Assembly (NCBI GenBank): GCA_959347315.1 | Contig: OY365806.1 | Coordinates: 27,752,815-27,816,814, forward strand | Reading direction: 5' to 3' | DNA: 64,000 nucleotides | Source of the DNA: Bimastos eiseni | Taxonomy: Eukaryota; Annelida; Clitellata; Crassiclitellata; Lumbricidae | Shown here: positions 47,264 to 59,035 of the stretch, in pieces | Numbering within the stretch: the first letter of the stretch is position 1 | Layout: each line of letters opens with the position of its first letter | Notes under the pieces: generated by a model | What the model saw: only the letters and a program-made list of their open reading frames with translations | Told to the model about the DNA's origin: nothing | The model's database searches: none | Translations under genes and position numbers: made by a program

Positions 47264-49865
47264 GAGAGAGACCTACTACACGATGATTTTCCATAGTTTT
47301 CTTGAAGTGATACTATAATTATGATAATTAGCTCTAACTTGGCGCACAATCAATTTTCATATACGTCTATGTGGTTAATAGGCCTACAGCCTGACTGTCA
47401 CTGTTTTTTAATTAGACAAGCCTAAGAGAAAACACTGCAAATCATAGATGTCAGATAAATTGGTCTATTTTAATTTCTGACATGAAGATCTAAGATGACA
47501 TATCTATTATTGAACTCATGCTAGAACAGAAATCCCTCTTAAAAGTTCATTTACACAATGTTTAACATACGCTCCCAGTCTCATTATCTTGCTGCTTGTT
47601 GTCGATAGCGTCTCCTCTCTACACAACAACAGGCAGTAACAAGTGACCTATCACCATCTGTCTATCTCTGTACGTAAAACCATATTAATCAAAACAAGAA
47701 GATGGCCAGAATTCTCACATCAGATGGAATTACAGAACTGCAGAGATTAAACAATTCAAATAACACAACAAAAAACTAAAAGTGAAACTCGTTGAACAAC
47801 TGAACGTTTCTGTCACACTGGAAGTTGACTTTGGATTTAACGTGACTTCCATCCGCTAAGGTTCCTGTTGGATGTATGTCGAAGGCAGAGGCAAGATACC
47901 AGCATTGAGACAACTTCTCATAATTGGTTGTAAACCCAAACAGTTCCAAGTTAACAACTAGCAATGAAATGAAGGACTAATACACCAAGGCAAAGGGAAT
48001 GACTTGGCATTTGACAACAGAGCCATTAGACAACCATGCCCTTTAACAACAGTGCCATTCGACAACAGTCCCATTAGACAACAGTGTCCTTTGACAACAG
48101 AGCCATATGACAACAGTGCCATTTGACAACAGAGCCATTCAACAACTGCCATTTGACAACAGTGCCATTTGACAGCAGTGCCATATTTCTAACCAGTTAT
48201 TTGCAGGAAGTTGTTCAGTTGACCACAGAATTCAACCGGACACAGTATAATAAACCACAGTGCAATCACACAGGCTTTGTCGCTCCTACCTAGACAGACA
48301 CCATTAGACTGATTAAGTTTGATATACTTTGCTCTCAATTTTTAAAAGACTCAAATGACCCTTGTGTCAAACTCAAATGACCTTTGTGCCTTAGGCAATC
48401 AGCTGCTTGTGTCTGAGCCGGAGCAATTAACTGCCATCAGTGACTGATGTTCAGCTCAACAATATTATACACCAACCAAATGCAGTACAGATCAATTTCA
48501 TTACTAATCAGAGAAGATCATATAACATCCAGAGACATACAGCTCCAATTCAAGCCTCAATGGCTGACAGGTTGTGAAAGAACTCAATCTGGACTTTAAC
48601 TGAAACGACCCAATGCATTAGAGTCTAGGGACATTGCTTGCTCACTGTACCTGATTCAGGAAGCTGTACATCTCTTCGTGTAATATCGTCAATTTTAAAT
48701 GCAACTTACAGTTAACAACAACAAAAATAATCAATAAATAGTCTAATGACTCAGTAGCATAAACAGTTAGACAGACAGACAGACAGGTAGAGGAAGGCAG
48801 GCAGGCAGAGAAAGACAGAGATTCAGGCAAAGACTGACAAAGAGCAAGAGCAAAAAGACATTCAGCTCATAATTTCAATCGTAAAAAAACGCAGCAACAA
48901 CAGTCAACCGACAAACGCTTTCCTTCAACATAACTTAGATTCCACAGAAGAACAGTTTTCAGATTAAATTAAATAAATTTCTAAAACAATGAAAACTGGG
49001 TTTGCAAAGCTGCCACAAACTTGTAAAAAATTCTTATAGCATCATATGACTTCGAGTGGTCAGTGGCACATATGACCTTCCTTGTTCTCTCTCTCTCTAC
49101 ACCTAAACTTATCAATCTGTGTCTATAACTCTCTTGAATCTACAACAATCAAACCAGTCTCAAGACTTCTTTATCCAAACTCATCCTTGTAAGGAACGCA
49201 GGCTCTTGTTTCCACTGAGAAGGTTACTCAGTAGGGATGTTAAGCATGCTCAGCACCAACGTATGACTATGACCCTCTGACACATGTCCGTCCGAAAGAA
49301 AGCCAATTCCTGGATCATCCCCAAACCTCTCACCATCATTTCAATTTTAAAAAAAAATTCAACACAGGCTTAACTTCTAAGATTCAATTTCTAGTCTTCA
49401 TGTCTCTCAAGTCCTTCAAAATACAAGCCATGCTACATGCATCCAGAACTCAACTCAACAAATATGATAAGAAACTCATTTTATAGACATATATTCCCAT
49501 CAATTAGATGAAATCTTTCGTTTGCCCTAAGCATACGATGCAATTCTTACCCATAACCCTTCATATATTAAAACAAATTTGTCCATTTTGTACATTGACT
49601 CAACATGCACTCAAAGCTGTTTTGATAATAAACAATTACACAACTCCTAATAAATAATGAATAATAAGAACAGTAATAATAATAATAAATAAAATAACGA
49701 TGACATAATAATAACAATGAATAATAATAATAATAATCAATACTAAGATAATATATTGGATCAACTGAGATCGAACCATCACACAGCAAACCAAAGCGAG
49801 ACACGAGACGCTGGACTGCGGCAGCACAGTCTGACGGTTTCTAACATGAACACATCTTAATTACT
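47264..49865. other. Intergenic DNA downstream of BAZ2
   Basis: It contains (AAT)n-like DNA at about 49670-49740, a (GACA)n run at about 48770-48785 and the minisatellite listed separately. No coding exon was recognised. Confidence 0.45.
48010..48185. repeat. 15-16-bp minisatellite (GACAACAGTGCCATT)
   Basis: About eleven irregular copies of GACAACAGNGCCATTT. Copies vary in length and by substitutions. Confidence 0.9.
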
Positions 49866-50084
49866 TTATTACGAATAATCGACAGAAACTACGACTGATA
49901 ACACAACAACAGAATGGCTCGCTGCCGGTTGCCGACTAAAATCTTTCGACGTATGAATGAACGAACGTTAGGCTCTTTGTTCCTAAACGACAAATGGTCC
50001 TTAAAACGGAATGAAGCAAAAGACAATAAAACTCTTTCGGTCACCGAGCAACAGTTCTAAAAGCTGTGTGTAAGTCTGGATGCC

Positions 50085-50116
<32 letters not shown>

Positions 50117-50564
50117 TCCTGCTGTCCCCACTGCCTCTGTTGCCGTGACAACCGGCGTCATAGTGACAAGTCCCACTTGCATATCATGTGATTAAAATCC
50201 ACAGCAGCACAACTGGATTATGGAAGCCGATCAATTGGTCCAAGATCTATAATCAATCAACATCGAATGGATCGAGTTGAATTTCTTGCCGACTAGGATT
50301 GCAAGGTTTCAGCAGTCCAGGCAGACGACCACCACCTGACAACCAGAACTCTCACCAGTTGCTAGCTCACAGCAGTCCCATCATCCAACCATTTCTGGTC
50401 TGAAACCCTGATATACCAGGTTAGCAGAATATGGAAGAAAATGCAAATCACTTCTAGACTGGTCCCCTGTCTCATAAAACACCGAACTCCTTGGCTCAAC
50501 AGAGGACCCATGTCATGACGACCAATCTTAGGAACCGTGGTTCCACGGCAATGGCCATCATCGG
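49866..50564 (-). other. Putative BAZ2 3' UTR
   Basis: The region runs from the BAZ2 TGA (50565-50567) to the first minus-strand AATAAA at 49866-49871. It includes a (CTG)10 run in the sense of the transcript. The 3' end is inferred from the signal only. Confidence 0.4.
50086..50115 (-). repeat. (CAG)10 / (CTG)10 trinucleotide run
   Basis: Ten uninterrupted CAG on the plus strand, which is CTG in the transcript orientation of BAZ2. It lies about 450-480 bp downstream of the BAZ2 stop codon. Confidence 0.95.
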
Positions 50565-50718
50565 TCACTGTTTGGTGGTCAGTTCAGTCCAGCGTTTCTC
50601 AAAGAAGAGTTTCATGGAATGACCAGCACGACCAACGGACGAATCATCTTCATTGAATAGTTCGCAGTTGCTGAAGACAAGACGTGCATCAGCAGCAAAC
50701 TCATCCACCGTCTTATAC
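50565..50718 (-). CDS. BAZ2: BAZ2 terminal exon, bromodomain second half and stop
   Basis: 154 bp from acceptor GATTGATGTAG (50719-50720 is its AG) to TGA. It encodes YKTVDEFAADARLVFSNCEL then FNEDDSSVGRAGHSM and FFEKRW, and ends TELTTKQ. The acetyl-lysine-anchoring Asn of FNEDDS is present. The gatekeeper position is Val (SSVG), as I recall for BAZ2A, where BAZ2B has Ile. The bromodomain is C-terminal, as in all BAZ2 proteins. It was found by family similarity. Confidence 0.95.
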
Positions 50719-51540
50719 CTACATCAATCCACACAACAACAAACGTAGGCACAAGTCAGCCAACAAATGGCACAACTGGCAGGATCAATCAATCAATCAA
50801 TCAATCAATCAAATTAATCAATCAATCAATGCCATTTTTATTTTTGAACATCAATCAATCATCATAGGTGCAAGCATATCAAGGTTATTAATTAAAAAAT
50901 TAACACAACTACCATTAATGAGCAAAAAATATAACAGCAAATGACAGATGTTCAAGAACAGGTAAGTCAGAAAGGGAGATGTTCCACTATCTCGTTTACA
51001 ACCGGCATGGTTTAACGACCAGCAGAGTTTTACAAGTCTATTATCTTTAGTGGTGGCTTGGGTGGAAGTGTTCTTGAATAGGTCGTTGAAGAGAGGCTAT
51101 GTAAATGCTTAGAATTAATGAATGAATAAATAAATAGAAACTATACAAAATTTCATCAATATGGAACACAGTGCAATCAATCAGTTAATTGTTTGAGTAT
51201 CAAACCTGATACTTAAAAACTAGTAAATTTATAGAAGCCAACTGCATTTGACTAACTTTCAAATGTCGAGAGAGAAATGGTTGCGCTCAATAAGCAAATA
51301 AAAACGACATTTCTTGTCTGGGAAAGCAAGTAACTAAGAGCACAAATTCCATAAAGAAAACACACAAATATCAGACTTAAGCACCAAAGAAATATCTTAT
51401 GACGGTTATACCCATTATTCACAAACAAACATACCCAACAGTGTCATGGTCAGAAACCGAGGCCAACAGACTATCAGCAATAGGAAAGTAAAAATGAGAA
51501 GCTGAAGTTCAAACACGGCAGAACAAAACAGATGACTCAC
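50719..51540 (-). other. Last BAZ2 intron
   Basis: An 822-bp intron interrupting the bromodomain. It contains an (ATCA)n microsatellite at about 50786-50833. Nothing else was recognised. Confidence 0.75.
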
Positions 51541-51684
51541 ATGTTGCTTCGAAGTTTGCGGCCCATGGTCTTGAAATCGATTGGAGACCTTATGACTTTA
51601 CGATATGTTGGGAACTGTTTGGCATTAACCGGAATGAGGAATGGCCAAGCATCTGGATGCTTCTTCATCTCATCCAAGATCATC
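51541..51684 (-). CDS. BAZ2: BAZ2 exon, bromodomain first half
   Basis: 144 bp from acceptor TTATTGCAG|G to donor AACAT|GTGAGT, phase 2 on both sides. It encodes MILDEMKKHPDAWPFLIPVN followed by a YRKVIRSPIDFKTMGRKL segment. The WPF shelf, the ZA-loop PVN and the PIDF motif of the bromodomain are all present, matching 'AWPFLLPVN ... KKPMDF' of BAZ2B. Confidence 0.95.
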
Positions 51685-52504
51685 CTGCAATAATGCATCA
51701 TACATTCTGGACTACTCAATGCCTTTTGTATGAACTTTCAGGAGGTGCACCTTGTGCATAACATTCAATAACTGTTTAAGACTTTAAACTTTGTCAATGG
51801 CTTGATATAACATCTCACACACATGCAATGGTGTTGTATGGTGTGTGATTATATGTAATCCCATAGGTTTAATATATTATATCATAACATTAAAAGACTC
51901 AGATTCATATCTCAAACACAACACAAATCATCTCTTAGCACACAAAAAACTGATAAAATCAGACTATGATAATATTAAACAGCAACTATGCATAAATAAA
52001 TTCTCTTAAATAAAAAATAATTTTTTTTGCAATCTGGCCCTTCATTCTATTCTAAAACTCAGTTTGCTAAATAAATTTCATAAAGCAAATGATTTCTACA
52101 ATCAGTCAAACAAGTCTTGATTACCAGACTAAGGTATCATCAATTATAAGACCCTCATGACAGCTAGATGACCATGACACAACACCACTGCTCTGACTCA
52201 GTAACTTCCCTCGAATTTGAAACTGGATAAAGCTTAGAATTGTAAGTGTTACTGTGTGTCAATCTTATGTCTTACTCAAAAAATAAAAATTATTATTAAT
52301 ATTATTATTATTACTCTTAAATGCATCTGACCTCCATGGCACTGATAACTAATTTGCAAGGGAATCTTCAGTTGTGGGCAGAACTGAAGTATTTAGATAA
52401 ATTCCTACAGTCCTTCAAAATTACAAAATATTTTAATGTCATTTTGTATCTTTGTGTTAGTTAGTCCAAATGACAACTGTTATCAAATACATGCCATAAC
52501 TGAC
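51685..52504 (-). other. BAZ2 intron
   Basis: An 820-bp intron, AT-rich with a short (TAT)n patch near 52290-52312. Nothing coding was recognised. Confidence 0.7.
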
Positions 52505-53010
52505 CTGTAAAGATTAGAACAGAATGAAACTGACCTACAGATGGACAAGTCTGCTGACCGACTGATCGACATGTCTTCATCAACGACATTGCTACCGTTG
52601 CAGACTGGTGTCTCTTTTTCCATCAGCGCTTCCTCTTCTTCCTCTTCCTCTTCCATTTTCTTGGTCTTTGTTTCCTGCTTCTCTCGAATCTTTTCATTCT
52701 TTGACTTCCCGGACTTCGTAGATTTTTCCGATGACAAACTGTTCGGTGTTGATGCCTGCTGCTGTAAACTCCCTTCATCATCTGGCAGCTTTATCATTTG
52801 CTCAGCCACTGCCACCACCAACCTCTCTTCCAAGTCCACAACCTCTTTCTCAATGCCATTCAGCTCCTTCTCTGTGTCGTTCACTGGGGTCAGGGTAACA
52901 GAGGTTGAGGTCACTGGAGTCAAGGTCGCAGACGATGAGGTCACTGAGGCTGCCGAGGAGGTCACAGACGATGGAACAACTGGTCGATTTTGTTTCTTCT
53001 TCATCTTCCC
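52505..53010 (-). CDS. BAZ2: BAZ2 exon, PHD-bromodomain linker
   Basis: 506 bp from acceptor GTTGTTTAG to donor TACAG|GTCAGT (52505/52504), phase 0 in and phase 2 out. The linker starts GKMKKKQNRPVVPSS, is rich in Ser/Thr/Val and then in Lys/Glu (KMEEEEEEEEALMEKE), and ends SFCSNLYR. A second donor-like site (CATCT|GTAGGT at 52539/52538) would give a frame that meets TGA at the next exon, so I chose 52505. Confidence 0.85.
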
Positions 53011-55471
53011 CTAAACAACCAAATGTGAGGCAAGATAACGTCAGGTCAGATGCTAAGATCAGGTTATGATAGATAGTTGGCCTAGGTCAGGCAAAGTCAG
53101 ATAAAATACATTCTGATCGCCCAAATAGAAGTACAGAAGTTTGACAATTAAATGTCAGACAAAACACTGTCAGATGCTTGGTGCCATTGATATGATGGTC
53201 CAGGTTCAATGATTTTACACAACATTCAGCCTAGTCAGCATTGGGACGAACAGTCCCTTCCATATAAAACCAAGCCACCTCACAGACATATATCATTTAT
53301 TGTCAACAATGACGATCAATAATAGTGTTCAGCTGTTATGTTGCTCTGTCGTATTTGTACCTCAGTCAAATGATTCTTTGACCTCAAGGACCCTGTCTAT
53401 TATGAACTGACATGCCAAGAATTGAATTCTGATGGCAGACATCCAATAGTAAACACCTGTAGGCTGTATTTGATTAAATATCCTTCTGTACAAGGACTTA
53501 ACTAAAAACATAGTTAAGCTGCCACAGACAGTGCAAAATAATACATTTATCTGTAGATATCAGATAAGCAATAGTAGAGATGTAAGGACTAAGAAATCAC
53601 ATATAACTCTGCTAGAACAGAATGGCAAACAAAAGGTCATTCATTCCTATGTCTGTCAATGAAATTACATTATTACAGCTAAAACTGAAAGATTCATCAA
53701 CAGAAAACCACCTCATAAACAGACATGCAAAAGGAAAAATTCAAAATCAAACCTTTTCCACGGCACACGAATTACACGACCATTTCTTTGGCATTCTACA
53801 ACAACAACATAATAGACTCCATTTTACGACACTCAAAACCCCGCAAACGATTGAACATTCGGTGCTATGGACATGATGCCATATCACGCAAAATCTCGCA
53901 TAGTAAGCAGCTGAAGGGGCAACCTTCTGTCAAATACTTAACTAAGTGTAACTATCATTGCTCAATGAATAGCAACACACGATAGGAGGTTAACAGGTGT
54001 CCCATCACTGGACTGCACGATAGGAGGTTAACAGGTGTCCCATCACTGGACTGCACGATAGGAGGTTAACAGGTGCCCCACCACTGGACTGCACGATAGG
54101 AGGTTAACAGGTGTCCCATCACTGGACTGCACACTTTAATCTTACGCTCAAGTTTCCGAGTTATAGCTTAAGCGATACACAAAAGGTAATTGCGAAGTCT
54201 CTCCTTTGCATTTCTACCAGATTCAAGTCACGCACATTTACTCACATGACAAACTGCAAACACATAATCACACACCAACGTGACCCAAACATGGATGTCT
54301 GCATCTCGGTGATGAAATGGCCAATGTGACCAAATCCCTCAGCATATTGAACAGCAATGTGCTATATTATTTACACAGCATAGCTACTGTATAAGCTCTT
54401 GTTTGAGAATGATAATTTGACGTGTAGTATTGTAGTTGCATGTATAACTGTATATGGTATTTGCCTATAAGGGACAGATGGCTTCCCATATCCTACTGAG
54501 CGACTTAAAGGTTCCTTTGCACATCTACACATATGTAAATACATGCATATTACACATGTACTGACCGCGCTAACGGCGGATCAAGACAATCGATGTGAGC
54601 ACGTCGACGACAGAATTCACATGTTGCCAATCGATTACCATGTCGACCACACACTACACAACACGTGTCTCCCGAAGCCTAAATTACAGAGAAATGTTAC
54701 AATGTTACATCATTACATCTTCAGCAAATGTACACAACACATCTCTTACATTACATAGAGTCAATAAAGGCATGTAAAAAATCAGTAAGTGAGAATATTC
54801 TTTATTAGACTGCCAGCCCATGTACAATAACTTATGAAAGGTATAAATTATATTTAGCATCAATTTAAACAAAGTCATGTAGCATTTGCATAATAAAAGT
54901 TCTCTTGACAAAAGTATCAACTCTAACTCTAGATAGGGCAATGTTCTTCATAATTAAATAAAAATGACAAGTACGCAGCATGATAAAAAATATTTTTATG
55001 AACGAATGATTACAACTTATTACAGGAGTCGAATTGTACTGTATGATAGTCGTGCAAGGCGTCCATCACATCCCACAACAATGCCACCTGGCAAACGAAA
55101 ATTAGAGTCAACCTATGGGAGAGTAACAGGAATCGATCCTAGGTTCATGCTGATCTTCTGCTCGTTATACCAGGTACCAGGGTGTCAAACCTCAGTGAAG
55201 ATGTGCTGTAGAGCAGACTCATCAAATTCAGTCCAACCTTTACCAGTCTAGGTTCAAATGTGCCTTAGGAGAAGCACTTTCTAAATAACAATAATAACAC
55301 TCATCTATTCTACCATCATTAGTGCTGATATCTAATGACAAATATGTAACAGCACCTAAATTCTGACAATAACAGGAATAATTTTAATAATAATGATTAA
55401 TTCAACATTCGTAACGAGCACAAAACAGACAACGAAGATTCTCAAGACAAAGCCCCAAACTGCTTAATTAC
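53011..55471 (-). other. Largest BAZ2 intron (2,461 bp)
   Basis: It separates the PHD and bromodomain parts. It holds a 4 x 38-bp minisatellite (53978-54129). Open frames at 53622-53985 and 54705-54941 have no recognised similarity. No extra exon fits the flanking phase 0. Confidence 0.6.
53978..54129. repeat. 38-bp minisatellite, 4 copies
   Basis: The unit CACGATAGGAGGTTAACAGG then TGTCCCATCACTGGACTG repeats at 53978, 54016, 54054 and 54092. Only copy 3 carries visible substitutions (TGCCCCACCACT). There are no unique spacers, so it is not a CRISPR array. Confidence 0.96.
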
Positions 55472-55528
55472 CTTAGATATGCATTCATAGCAATACCAAT
55501 CTCCTTCTGGAATGCTTTCAATTTTTGG
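55472..55528 (-). CDS. BAZ2: BAZ2 exon, PHD finger second half
   Basis: 57 bp from acceptor TGTTTCAG to donor TCTAAG|GTAATT. It encodes PKIESIPEGDWYCYECISK, matching 'PKITTIPDGDWFCPACIAK' of BAZ2B and providing the last two zinc-binding cysteines. Joined to the previous exon it gives a complete 49-residue PHD finger. Confidence 0.96.
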
Positions 55529-55778
55529 CTGAAACATAATAAAAACAGTAAAAACAATATAATCTAATGATGCAAAAAGCCATGCAAGTGTTAGAAATTA
55601 CATAGAAATTTAGAAAGTATGTCTTTGATTAACTGAAAAAAAGAAATCAAGACATCAAAATGAACTAAAGAATTGGCTATATAATATGAAGGAAAAATGT
55701 CAGCCTAGAACTTGTACAGTGACACTTTAGCTATGATACTTCATCACAGATACCACACAGTAGAAAGCAAATGCTAAC

Positions 55779-55868
55779 CTTGACACAGTAGGTATGATAG
55801 CCCCTGTCGCAAATATCACAGAGTAGAAGTTCAGCCTCATTGTCATCACAGCAACAGATCTGACAGGA
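55779..55868 (-). CDS. BAZ2: BAZ2 exon, PHD finger first half
   Basis: 90 bp from acceptor TTTTTTAG to donor GTCAAG|GTTAGC. The 30 codons contain CQIC, the core ELLLCDICDRGYHTYC and end VK. They supply Cys1-4, the His and Cys5 of a C4HC3 PHD zinc finger, which in BAZ2 reads the N terminus of histone H3. It was found by family similarity, because the exon is too short to be a notable frame. Confidence 0.96.
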
Positions 55869-56145
55869 CTAAAAAGTAAAAAGAAAACGACTCCAGTCAT
55901 TTAATTGATGAAAAGTCTGCGCTTTCTGTTGCACTAATTTAGTTAAAGAACAAGCATGACACTACATCCGGACAACATCTCATCTGCTGGTCATAAAAAC
56001 AAAATCTCTTTTATTATGTGATGGGCAAAATGAACTCCTGGTGATAATTCACTTACTGTGACTTTACATCTGTGTTAATTTTAAAACATTGGGTTCTATT
56101 TTGAAAGGACAGAACTGATACACTAATTAACCACATATCACTCCC

Positions 56146-56147
56146 AT

Positions 56148-56203
<56 letters not shown>

Positions 56204-56210
56204 TCTCTCT
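56146..56210. repeat. (CT)n microsatellite
   Basis: About 32 CT units with one CTAT interruption, in the BAZ2 intron between the AWEKSIMKV exon and the first PHD exon. Confidence 0.95.
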
Positions 56211-56385
56211 TGGACTGTTGCAATTGATACTAAAATGTTACGGCCTCTGCTTCTGGCAGTTCAGGGTCACAGTTGTTGAGCCCTCTGTGTGGACTTCCTG
56301 TCAACTGCAATTTGTGGACAGCTATCAACCCAAATAAACCTGGAAGGTGGTAAGGATGCCAATAATGGTAGTAAACAGCACTGAC

Positions 56386-56599
56386 CACTTTCATGATAGA
56401 CTTTTCCCAGGCAATGCACTTGTTCAACTGCATTGTGTAGAGGCACAGCTGCGCTGAGGAAGTTGCAGAGGCAACGGCTGATCGCCATGACGACAGGTCC
56501 TTGGTAGCAGTCTCCTCGTCTGCATCGCTGTCATCGTCAGATGAAGTCACATTGTCCTTTGATGATGTCATTGAAATGTTGGCAAGATTCAATTGAGTG
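56386..56599 (-). CDS. BAZ2: BAZ2 exon (WRSAV ... AWEKSIMKV helix)
   Basis: 214 bp ending at AAAGTG|GTCAGT (56386/56385). The acceptor is probably CTATTGTCAG (exon begins 56599), chosen because its phase matches the previous exon. It encodes an acidic stretch (SSDDDSDADEE) and then LSSWRSAVASATSSAQLCLY and CIAWEKSIMKV. The last nine residues are nearly invariant in BAZ2 and directly precede the PHD finger. The 5' border is less certain than the 3' border. Confidence 0.9.
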
Positions 56600-57149
56600 C
56601 TGACAATAGCAATACATTGGTCATCATCACTTCTAACTATGATCGCAATGAATTGCCACCTAGATACTAGTTTCATGTCCAAATGAAAGCAAACCAAAGC
56701 GAAACAACATTCTCCAAGCCTCATTATCTCCATACCAATTAAAAATTTAATGTAATCGAGCATTTACATAGCGCCCTTCCAAGATACCTACTCAGAGGCG
56801 GTCACTCTGAGCTGGCCAATATCATGTCAATGTGACCGAATAAAATATCAGTTGTGAAATGCACTGATTGTACGTCAAATTCTACTCAGCTGGCTGAGCA
56901 GAAGATAAGAAAGCAAAATGCAACACTGGACATGTAAGACTTAACTGCTCGCAAGTAAAGCTGCAACAATATCAGTTTTATGTCGATTCAGCATAAAACC
57001 AATCAACACAAAACTAGCCGATACCAATTATCAGACCGATTATCTCATTATTTGTTTAGTCAAAAAATTCAGTTCTGAAACATAAAACTAATATTTTACA
57101 CCTTTGACATTTGTAACATCTTATGTCACACATCGGAGACAATATAGCA

Positions 57150-57480
57150 ATAAAATACAACAATACAATTAGGCATTCATAATGCGCTTTGACAAGACAA
57201 GTCTTGCACAAAAGCGCCCTGTGCTACATTCTTAGTCATAGATCAGGGAGAATAAGTAGGTCTTCAGTTTTGTCTTGAATAATGTAACGGATGTGGCTTG
57301 ACGGACTATAGTTGGGAGACTATTCCATTCTGTGGGGCCTGCGACTGAGAATGCACGGTTCCCAAACTTTTTGTTGTTGCGAGGGAGTGCTCTTGAGGTA
57401 GAGCAGAGCATGATAATATCATTATCAGAGACACACACATTTATAACACAGAAGACAACAAAGAAATAAATTCACATTTC
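57150..57480 (-). mobile_element. LINE 3' fragment inside a BAZ2 intron
   Basis: The minus-strand frame at 57438-57232 reads FGNRAFSVAGPTEWNSLP then FKTKLKTYLF, the conserved C terminus of CR1/L2-like reverse transcriptases. It is followed by a tail with AAAGCGCATTATGAATGCC and a T/G-rich end. It is truncated at the 5' side, as usual for such elements, and lies in the same orientation as BAZ2. Confidence 0.82.
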
Positions 57481-57913
57481 ATTTTTCTTGTTCATCAAAC
57501 TCAGAAATGTCGCACTTGCTCATATGATGCTTCAGCTCTAGCTGCATTCCTAGCCAGAATAACACTGTGGTCCCAAAACAACAGTGTGTGCTCAAAACAA
57601 CAGTGTGTGCCCCAAAAACACTGTGTTCCCAAAACAACACTGGGCCCCATACCTTCCCAGTTGCTAGCCCACATATTTTCAACCATTTCTGTATACTCTG
57701 CTAGATTTTGACATTGTTTAAGTCTTGACTAAAACTTACGATGTTTTGGATTGTACTAGTAAATTTTTCTGTGCATGTCCTGCATTTGCAGACATTTCGT
57801 TAAAGAAAATACTTACTTACTTTCTTATTTAACATCTCACACAATACACTATCACAATATCATCATATCAAAGTGTCCCCATCACTATTGCAACGTGTGA
57901 AACTGACGCTGAC

Positions 57914-58086
57914 CTCCTGCCAAGTGGTGGCTTCAGATATCTACGTTCTATATTGTGTTCGAGGAATAGGAGTCGACTGCGTGCTGCATCCAAAGTGTAG
58001 CGCTGGTTTGGTTCGAGATTCTTCTCGTAGCTGCTGACTAGTTCAATCGAACTGTTGGTCGTCACTCGAGGCGACATTTTCCAACC
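57914..58086 (-). CDS. BAZ2: BAZ2 exon (ERNIERR-type helix)
   Basis: 173 bp from acceptor TTTCTGTGCAAG to donor GGAG|GTCAGC (57914/57913), phase 0 in and phase 2 out. It encodes GWKMSPRVTTNSS and, near the end, LEHNIERRYLKPPLG, equivalent to the 'LERNIERRYL' helix ahead of the PHD finger in BAZ2 proteins. Confidence 0.88.
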
Positions 58087-58431
58087 CTTGCACAGAAATA
58101 CAGCTCACAAAATGATCAATGTGGCCCTGCTAAATCCAGTTAAATGTTTCACATTTCTCACAGTGAATTTCGTGTTATTTGTTTTCAGTTCAAAATCTAT
58201 TCTGACACATAAGTGTCTTGTTATTTGCTACAAATTTTTGCGACTAGCCCAACGCTAAATGTGCAAACATTTATGTAGCTTCTGAAATCGAATTGATGTA
58301 ACGTAGTGATACCTTTTGAATTTTAAAATTAGAGGCAGTTTCAATGCTTATCATTTGTTAAAATGTCACTGATTAAGAACCAACAGACTGACAGAGTCTC
58401 ACTGACTTACTCCCGTTTTACGGTCTTTCAC

Positions 58432-58655
58432 CTGGAGACTGGCATGACAAACTCTCTCTTCCATGCTCTCAATGTCTTCCAGGACTTTGATCTCCATCTT
58501 CCTCTGCAGTTCACGATTCCATCGGTCCTTGTCATCAGGACTTGGAGCAGGAACTGGGACCACTCCTGTCGACGCCAGAAGAGGATCCGAGGCAGACGAA
58601 GGGGTAGAAGTGGAAGACTTTGATTCCTCTTCCGCTCCCAACTCTAACTTCACAA
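58432..58655 (-). CDS. BAZ2: BAZ2 exon (linker helix, VASASLQ-like)
   Basis: 224 bp from acceptor TTCTTTGTAG to donor CTCCAG|GTGAAA (58432/58431). After a Ser/Pro-rich part it encodes WNRELQRKMEIKVLEDIE then SMEERVCHASLQ. The end matches vertebrate 'ELERRVASASLQVKGW'. The VK of vertebrates is lost across the junction, because the next exon resumes with GWKM. Confidence 0.9.
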
Positions 58656-58876
58656 CTACAAAGAAATTGTTTCTCCCATTAGACTGTTTTATCATCACTT
58701 TCATCATGATCATCACCACCACAACAACCTCACTTTATTGAGAGTCACCATAATTAGTTTAGATGTTATCACTGTCAGTGAAACTCTAAAAGTAACAAAT
58801 AATAAAACTGATAAGATCTGCTTCACTATAAAGGATGTAGACAATAAAGACAAAAGAAACAGGTGGCTGTTCTTAC

Positions 58877-59035
58877 TGTTCTTCTTGGTCTTTGCATTTG
58901 AGACACAGACAAAGTCAAGATGTTTCTCCAGAGTCTTCTGCAGATTGCGCTCACGAATTCCTCGCAGATTTAAACACGACAGCAGTTCCTTTATTTGCTC
59001 CGGATTCGATATCCTCCACCATCCTCTACGATAAA
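58877..59035 (-). CDS. BAZ2: BAZ2 exon (WHIM/WSD segment)
   Basis: 159 bp from acceptor TTGTTGTCAG to donor AACA|GTAAGA, phase 1 in and out. It encodes YRRGWWRISNPEQIKELL then LNLRGIRERNLQKTLEKHLD, the GWW-containing WHIM (WSD) motif conserved in BAZ/ACF proteins. That motif contributes to ISWI and linker-DNA contact. It is equivalent to 'GWWRIIDPEDLKALLKVLHLRG' in vertebrates. Confidence 0.94.

Noticed and set aside
46977..47349. Open frames spanning the N block
   Set aside because: They exist only because undetermined bases contain no stops.
53978..54129. Regular 38-bp repeat that could look like a CRISPR array
   Set aside because: Copies are contiguous with no unique spacers, and the setting is an animal gene intron.
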